From JAYUDN01 sp043739785 (lineage in GTDB: Bacteria > Patescibacteriota > Gracilibacteria > BD1-5 > UBA2023): a stretch of 13,560 nt of DNA. The position numbers were made by a program, and so were the translations under genes. A model generated the notes under the pieces. That model searched no databases. It was given only the letters and a program-made list of their open reading frames with translations, and was not told the DNA's origin. The stretch's first letter is position 1, and each line of letters opens with the position of its first letter. The stretch covers positions 1 through 13,560 of the forward strand of contig JAYUDN010000016.1 in assembly GCA_043739785.1 (NCBI GenBank). The letters run 5' to 3'. Of this stretch, positions 7,550 through 13,560 are shown in pieces.

Positions 7550-7945
7550 ATGCGTAGCAAAAAAACATATGATAATATTCCAAAATATTTTCCAGAGATG
7601 AAACCCATCTATACGACTCTAGTTCTTCCAGATATTAAAGATGAGGATGAGTGAAAAAACCGTGCACAGCTACTATTACGCATGTGATTCTGAGAAAAAA
7701 AGATAGAAAAGATACCATTTTTTATTACAAATAATTGTGGTACGTGGATTAATCCGTATATGGTATATAAGTTTTATTGAGAAGTATGATTTCCAGTTGA
7801 AATGTTTATGGACTTAGTGAAAGAAAAATCTATAGTAAAAAATCCAGAAGAATACTGGTATACATGGTGTGATTTTTGGTTAGATACTTTTATGACATGA
7901 GATATGAAACGAATAAAAGAAAATTTTATAACCCCTTATATTTAA
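7550..7945 (+). CDS. Hypothetical protein, 131 aa
   Basis: ATG 7550 to TAA 7943-7945. TGA codons read as Gly bridge several short pieces into one frame, including FGEKK and FYGEVGF. The protein is rich in aromatic residues and Lys (MRSKKTYDNIPKYFPEMK; EEYWYTWCDFWLDTFMTGDM). No motif is recognised. Its base composition is more A/T-rich than that of the nuclease gene before it, which may reflect a different origin. It sits 11 bases after the nuclease stop and three bases before the next gene. Confidence 0.7.
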
Positions 7946-7948
7946 TAT

Positions 7949-8254
7949 ATGCACTACTTACTCAAACAGATCCCGAAAAAATCTCTCACCGCCCATCAAT
8001 GGGTAGTCGTAAATTTTGACGAGAAAGAATTTGCTACTATCAAAGCTGACTCGATTCCTCCTGGATCTAAGTTCTATATCCCCGTCATGATTGCTATCGA
8101 TAAACTTATGGACCCAATGATGAGGTCGATGATGGAAGATAGCGGACTATGAGGTATCATGTCGGCTATGGCCGGAGAACTCGATACCAAGACGACTGAG
8201 GACTTCGTAAAGAACTCCGAGATCATGCAGAAATTTACTATTACTTTTCAGTAA
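7949..8254 (+). CDS. Hypothetical protein, 101 aa
   Basis: ATG 7949 to TAA 8252-8254, with one TGA (8150, Gly) inside DSGLGGIMSAMAGELD. The N-terminal half looks like a small beta-rich domain (LTAHQWVVVNFDEKEFATIK; PPGSKFYIPVMIAIDKL). The second half is Met-rich and helical. No known family is recognised. It is the last gene of the + strand cluster and is followed by the shared terminator. Confidence 0.7.
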
Positions 8255-8343
8255 TTAGGATACAGAGTACCCCAGCCCCGAAATCTCTTCGCTATGAGCA
8301 TTTAACGATGTATCATTAAAGTAGACCATACCCAGTATAGAGA
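8255..8343. other. Short intergenic region at the convergent junction
   Basis: This is about 90 bases between the last + strand gene and the terminator. It contains a weak imperfect inverted repeat (TTTAACGAT 8299-8307 with ATCATTAAA 8310-8318). Nothing else is recognised. Confidence 0.3.
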
Positions 8344-8368
8344 AAAAAGAAGCATTATGCTTCTTTTT
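8344..8368. terminator. Bidirectional intrinsic terminator between convergent gene clusters
   Basis: AAAAAGAAGCAT (8344-8355) pairs perfectly with ATGCTTCTTTTT (8357-8368) around a single-base centre. The A-run and T-run flanks suit termination on both strands. The 3' arm overlaps the TAA stop of the - strand gene (8367-8369), so the two clusters are packed to the limit. Confidence 0.85.
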
Positions 8369-8783
8369 AATTTCCGTCCCGTATGAGGAAATAGCTGATC
8401 CCCTTAGCCTTCTGCTTCTTATTTTTCTTCTGATCCATGTAGATCTTCGTAAGGGTTTTCAGGGCCTCTAATTTCACAGAATCATTATTAACCGTGATAG
8501 ATCCTCCATCACAATCAGAGATCTCTTTTGTTCAATTCTGAGCAATCTCCCAAAGCCCTGCCATCAGAGCTTTTGGTGTTGCACCGACCTCTTCTGCTAT
8601 CGTCGCGAGAGAAGTTCCGTCAGACTCAGGACCTTCCCAGTCTTCACCGGCTGGGATCGATAGTATTTGTCCTTGAGATCCAGCTTCGTTCATTTCTTCT
8701 TCTTCGGATTCGTAGGGACTACTGTCATCGCTGACAAGTCAGGTATCGATGTCTTCGATGTCGAAGTCTGTGTTGTTGTTCAT
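8367..8783 (-). CDS. Hypothetical protein, 138 aa, possible small-terminase-like DNA-binding protein
   Basis: On the - strand, ATG 8783-8781 follows immediately after an in-frame TAA; the stop is TAA 8369-8367. TATAAA lies about 17 bases upstream of the ATG. The first 30 residues are Asp/Glu-rich and probably disordered (DIEDIDTGLVSDDSSPYESE). A helical core follows: SLATIAEEVGATPKALMAGL looks like a helix-turn-helix. Then come NNDSVKLEALKTLTKIYMDQ and a Lys-rich tail (KKNKKQKAKG). A helix-turn-helix plus a conserved-looking 'KLxALKxLxK' helix and a basic tail is reminiscent of phage small terminase subunits, but this is inference. The 5' part overlaps the 3' end of the giant gene in another frame. 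ATG 8693 (MNEAGSQG) is an alternative start that shortens the overlap to 97 bases. Confidence 0.6.
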
Positions 8784-11700
8784 TTAGAGGAGAGTTTATA
8801 GGATAATCATCTGCTGGTACTTTTTGCTGGAGTTGTACCATCTGGAACCCATCATCTGTAACGAAGTCACTGCTGTAGTGCATGAGATAGGAATGGCATT
8901 CAGGAAAGTAATTCTGAGATAGCCGCTCATCCATATTCCTTTATTCGAGATTCAATGCCTGGAAGGGTAGAGAATGCTTGAAGGGCAATACTTCTTTCGA
9001 GTCCAGTCGTATACTGTCATCCCTTATAGACCTCTCACATAATTCCATCTAGGAACTTTAATCATTTCTGTGTATCTTGTACTGTTGGGCTATTACCAAC
9101 TATCCCCTTAAAGGATGTCCAGAGATCTTCACCAAATGCTGTTGAGTTTGGATTATGCTGTGTGATACCTGCAATAGCTGCATCATCTTTTGCTGATGAC
9201 TTAGCCATCAGGGCCTTAACTACTCCTGCAGTATTCTTATCTGCTGGGAATTTTCATCCCCTTCGAGCAACTTCCTGAGAGATACTGGTTGCCCCAGCAA
9301 GAATTTGATTATAGAGATATGGATTTGAGGTTTCGATATCCCCCATCATCTTTCCAAATTGATCTATTACTACTCTTTGGGATCACCCAACTCGTGTAAT
9401 AAAAGCAGCAAATTCATTTCCTGATGCTGATCATTTTTTAACTGCACCTTTCTCAGTCTCTATCAGGGTACCAATTTCTTTAGTAAATAGGTCTTGTAAT
9501 TTTAGATCTGTAATACCAATCTTTCCTAGAAATGATGAAGCTGTATCTGTAAGGGTAAGTTTCTTATAGGTATCATGGATTGCTTGCATTCTTCCCCAAT
9601 CGGTTCGATCAGGAGTAAGACTATTTGATATGTCTTTAAGGGGTGTCATAACCTTTCGTATCCATTCTTTTCATAGGGTTGCAGTTTTAACGATTGCATC
9701 CCCTACATACCCATTACTTACACCAAGTGATTCTCTTAGTGATGCCTCATTTACTTTCCCGTAGAGGTAATTCTGCATCATCTGATTTGGATTTATATTG
9801 AACGCTCCAGCTGCCCATCCAGCATCCTTCTTTCCTGTAGAATTTCATCTTGCTGATATATCTCGTGTATCTACAGTTCATAGCATATCAGCAGCTCTTG
9901 TTGAGAGATCACCTCCTGAAATAGTATTGTATGTTTTTAATGCTCCATTTACAGTAATAATATTATTGATAAGTAGATCTGATTGAACTTTTTTATCAGG
10001 TGCATCAGTGATGTATGAAAATCAGGTCTGCACTATATCTTTAAGAATAGACGCTCATTTATATAATGGGCTACTTGTTATTCTCCCTGCTGCATCAGCT
10101 ATTCATTGTGGTAGAGATCCGACTTGTTTATTTCCATATTGGAATGCCATACTCCATAAAGAATCTTCTGATGCTTCTGGATTATCCTGCTTAAAATAAG
10201 CATATGCTCCAACCACTACTACACTATATATGAGTGTAGTTCATACTGTTCGTTTAAGTGCATCTATCTGCTGCCCACTTCATCTCTCACCAGTTTCTAT
10301 GAGCCATAGTATTCGCCCTGCATCAGTCATTGCCTTATTAACCTGACCATTTACATATCCAGTAAGTGCCTGAAAGTTTGTCTTTCTAACAATATCAATA
10401 TTAGATTTTGTCATTATTGTAGATGAGCCAATCCAATCTAAGGTCTCTTGAATACGATCCTGAGCAATCTGATACTTATCTTTATTCTTAGGATCACGTG
10501 CCCATACTTCCCAAGCAGTAGCAATATCCATAGGTGCTGAAGTAGTCGTTACTCCATTTTTTTTCAATGCCCCTCGCATTTCTCAGAGGGCAACCTCCTG
10601 CTTAATGGGATGTTCTATTGGTCAACCAGAGAAGAAAGCAGCTCATGCATGGAGTCATTTTTCAATCATACCATTCGGAGATGTATCGAATGCCATATAT
10701 GGAGTAGTAAATCCATTAGCAGCAAGAATATCTTTTGTACTTTGATCGAGACTTTTTACTACAGCTACACCATTGCCACTTACTGCATTCTTGAGGATAA
10801 CAGAAAGTCATTTAGGTATAGTAGAAAATACTGGCTGAGTAAGGGTATTTAGAGAACCAAATAATATATTAGCTCCAGTGTATTTAGTAATATTAGAGAT
10901 AGCATTCTGTGCACTTCACCATACTTTTCGTGCAGTGAGATCACGGAGGAACCCATTAATCTTCCAATCTATACCAGTATCTCGCCTATTGATTCCAATA
11001 ATCTGTTCCAGTTTCTCACTTGGCCCATGTTCAGGAAATAGTCCTTCGATAAATTTACTCTCTGGAGTAGGAAGCCCATCAGCTCATTTCTGAAATTTAC
11101 GAAAGTTATCAAGTACTGTCTTATTCTGAAGGAGTTTACCAACTTCCATAGAATAGGAGAGTAGTTGTATTGTTGGGGAATGGACTCGGAGGGTATCAAT
11201 CCCCACTGATTTTTCTTTTATGATTGATGAAATAGCTGTTTCCATAGAGTCAGCAATATGCCCATCACCAGTTTTACGTCTAGCCATCATGGATGTAAGG
11301 GCTGCTTCTATATTATCAAACGTATAATCCTTACCATTGATAGGAATAGTGACTGATTTTGCTGTATTGAGTTGGTCACGACCAGACTCTGAAAGTACAT
11401 ATCGAACATATCATTTAGCAATATCTGGATCTTTGAAAAATCATTCTTTTACAAGATGTCCCCCTCATTCTTTTGAAGCCTGATCTCGAGCAGCAATGCG
11501 AGATTGTATAGCAGCTTGCTCATCTTTAGTAAGTAGCATATCTACCTTTGCCTGATCTCATTTATTTACCTCGTAGAGATACTCTGCTTTTGCTTGATTC
11601 TCTGTTCACTTTACTGCACCATTCCCAACAAAGTTCTTTATTTCATCAGGAACGATATCGTCTAGTACTGCTCTCACATCCTTATATGCTCATATAACTG

Positions 11701-13549
11701 TACCCTCATTTGGTGTGACTCCACCAATGACATCCTCTGGTTTAATAATAATCTTTCGATCGATATTAGATTGTGTCTTATCTACTCCTACAGATTCTAA
11801 AATCTTATTCGCAAAAAGACTCATGCTATTACGGGCAGACTGAGTGATATTACGAAGATTAATATCTCTATTTAATACCTTTGATAAACCCTTCTCAACA
11901 TACCCCCCCTGAGTACCAATATCATTAAGTACATTCTTAGATTTTGATACATAGACATTATCGAGTGAGAGGGAATTGCTGATATCAGAAAGTGACTTAG
12001 ATAAGCTTGGGATATTAGGATCCTCCTTCTTCACATCAAACCCATTAGAGGTATCACTATTTAGCAATGAGGCCTCTTCTGACTTATCAATAGTAGTGGT
12101 CTGTTCCTTTGCTGGAGCGATTGTTGCTTTACTACTACTTATCACTGGGGTCTCAAGCTTTGCTGAGAGGCTCTTCTGGGCAGTTGTCTTTTTTTCTTTG
12201 ACTGGAGGGATGACTACTTCAGGTACTACTGGAATAATTCCATCAGGTACAACAGATGTGACATCCATTCCAAGATTACGTTTGTAATTATCAATGACTC
12301 TATTAAGTGATTCATAATCACGAGGGTCATAACTATTTGATCATGCTTCATCATATAGGGATTTTGCTTGTAAAAGAGCCTGTAGTCAGTTTTTTGACTG
12401 CATTCAATATGATTTTTTTTCTAGGTTACGTGCTGTAGTTAGTAAATTATTGGCATCACGAGGTCACTTAATCCTCACTGGTTCTAGAGTTTTTGGAACA
12501 ACAACTGGCACCTCATCGGGCATACGCATTTGCTCGATCGGGACTTCTTTGGAGAGCTTTGCTGAGAGGCCTTTAGTTTTTCATGGAGCACCAAAGAATG
12601 CAGTAGATAATACACTATCAATAATAGGTGCTGCAGTATTCAAATCAAATGTAGGATCATCTTTCTGTTTAGCTGCTAGCATAAGTGCTACATCCGGAGC
12701 AGCTTGAACAAACATATTTGTTGCTATTCATGCTGCATATGCTGGATCTAACTTAGCTTTAGCTGGAATATTATATTTACTACGAATTGCTGATTCGACT
12801 ACTTTCCCCGCTTTCGTTGCTCATGGTCATTTAATGAGAAAATTTCCAACATTAAAAAGTCAATTTTTATACGACTCAATATCTTCTGGATTACTTGCCC
12901 ATGTTTTTACTATAGGCTCTAAGAGCGTATCTTTGGCCAACTGTGTCCCTGTATTAAGGAGTTCTTTAGCTTTCTCGGGAGCCATAGAATCATATGCAGT
13001 ATTGTATAATACTGACATAGGAGAAAATGTCATAAGTGATCCGAGTGCAGCATTACTTATTCATTCAAATTTCTTTGCTGTAGTCTTTCATGTGAATGCA
13101 TCCTTTACCCCTCCAGCAGCTCACATAGCTGATCGATATGATGGTCATATAAGAGTACCAAAGAATGATGGGTCTGCTCAAGGTGTACCCTGAATAGATG
13201 GAAGATTAATGATCGCAGATGCAGCACTTTCTATAGGGGCAGCTTTTAATTCATCTCTCTTATATGTCCCAGAAAATGGATCCTTTGTCATAGTAGCCTC
13301 ACGAGTTGCTTTAATAATTGGAGAAAATGCTATTGCTCATGCCTTGGTAATTGCAGATAGGTTGGGATCTGAAATGATCTTGCCTACATCAGAATTTACG
13401 ATGTCTGATTTTACACCCTGCACCGCATCATATGCCTTCGATCCTGTATCCGCCGCAGCCTCACGAAAAAGGTTTGCCTCAGTGGCAACCTTTGTTCCGA
13501 CATCTGCGAGCCCCTTCTTAAACCCGGCAAGTATTGATGATAATGACAT
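8597..13549 (-). CDS. Giant probable virion-associated protein, 1650 aa
   Basis: One uninterrupted - strand frame runs from ATG 13549-13547 to TAG 8599-8597. I checked the frame codon by codon where TGA breaks it: no TAA or TAG occurs, and about 49 TGA codons are read as Gly. The N-terminal 330 residues are Ala/Gly/Ser-rich (SILAGFKKGLADVGTK). Residues 330-640 are Pro/Val/Ser/Thr-rich and probably disordered, with a duplicated LSAKL motif near 331 and 464. Residues 640-1100 are helical and charged, with GANILFGSLNTLTQPVF around 893-908. A hydrophobic stretch TTLIYSVVVVGAYAYF (1104-1119) could enter a membrane. The C-terminus is basic (NPKKKKGTKLDLKDKYY). Size and layout suit an internal virion, ejection or tape-measure-type protein. 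No enzymatic motif is recognised. The last 187 bases overlap the next gene. Confidence 0.85.
12156..12171 (-). repeat. 16-base direct repeat inside the giant gene, copy 1
   Basis: The + strand sequence AGCTTTGCTGAGAGGC is repeated exactly at 12555-12570. The copies are 399 bases (133 codons) apart, so both encode LSAKL in the same frame within the Pro/Val-rich linker. Confidence 0.8.
12555..12570 (-). repeat. 16-base direct repeat inside the giant gene, copy 2
   Basis: Identical to 12156-12171. Here it encodes the KGLSAKLSKEVP segment, which precedes a Pro/Val-rich stretch much as the other copy (SLSAKLETPV) does. Confidence 0.8.
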
Positions 13550-13560
13550 ATGTTATTGGG

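Noticed and set aside
8597..8599. TAG read as sense, extending the giant protein further
   Set aside because: Beyond the TAG the frame gives a Gln/Arg-rich shadow of the next gene. No other gene here needs TAG as sense.
8719..8934. A - strand frame starting MDERLSQNYFPE that could be a small gene
   Set aside because: It lies wholly inside the giant gene, whose own frame here is convincing (GLRYRGWVPDGTTPAKSTSR). The small frame looks like a shadow.
9798..13193. Several + strand frames of 60-119 codons (for example 11976-12287, 12450-12707, 12834-13193)
   Set aside because: They are antisense to the uninterrupted giant gene, have Ser/Ile/Leu-rich compositions typical of complements, and show no motif.
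1..13549. Code 4 (UGA = Trp), as in mycoplasma-like genomes
   Set aside because: TGA falls at invariant Gly sites of the CHC2 finger and TrpRS start, and TGG is used normally for Trp.

Overview
This window reads as part of a bacteriophage (or prophage) that uses genetic code 25, in which UGA is glycine and UAA/UAG are stops. Read with UGA as a stop, almost every gene breaks into fragments. Read with UGA as Gly, the window resolves into about sixteen tightly packed genes. Two in-frame TGA codons decide the amino acid: one sits at the invariant Gly of a CHC2 primase zinc finger (C-F-TGA-C, 3193-3204), the other at the invariant Gly of a tryptophanyl-tRNA synthetase N-terminus (GIQPT-TGA-RLHIGN, 6579-6614). 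Code 25 is known from the candidate phyla Absconditabacteria (SR1) and Gracilibacteria (BD1-5), so a phage of that group is the most likely source. This is an inference, because no host marker lies in the window.

Layout. The left part is on the + strand. It starts with a 5'-truncated cell-wall hydrolase (M23 peptidase plus a double-psi-barrel-like C-terminus, 1-1112), then a leucine-rich-repeat protein with 63-bp repeats (1126-1662), then a compound hairpin region (1675-1745). Next is a dense early or replication-type cluster (1778-8254): an unknown gene interrupted by an in-frame TAA, a zinc-ribbon protein, a separate CHC2 primase zinc-finger protein, two unknown genes, a 787-aa primase/helicase-like P-loop ATPase, a small unknown gene, a short frame-disrupted TrpRS-like gene, an unknown gene, a PD-(D/E)xK nuclease (resolvase type) and two further unknown genes. 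A bidirectional hairpin terminator (8344-8368) separates this cluster from the - strand genes: a 138-codon gene that may be a small terminase-like DNA-binding protein (8367-8783), and a giant 1650-codon gene filling 8597-13549, probably a large virion-associated protein.

How they fit together. The CHC2 protein, primase/helicase and nuclease form a replication/recombination set. The M23 enzyme serves lysis or cell-wall entry, and the giant protein looks structural. By hand count, UGA supplies about 9% of glycine codons in the primase/helicase but about 42% in the M23 gene and about 34% in the giant gene. Recoded stops are thus concentrated in the late-type genes. Genes are separated by very short A/T-rich gaps with no clear Shine-Dalgarno sequences, and nearly all end in TAA. 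No rRNA, tRNA, CRISPR array or insertion sequence was seen, and no stretch above 300 bases lacks a gene.
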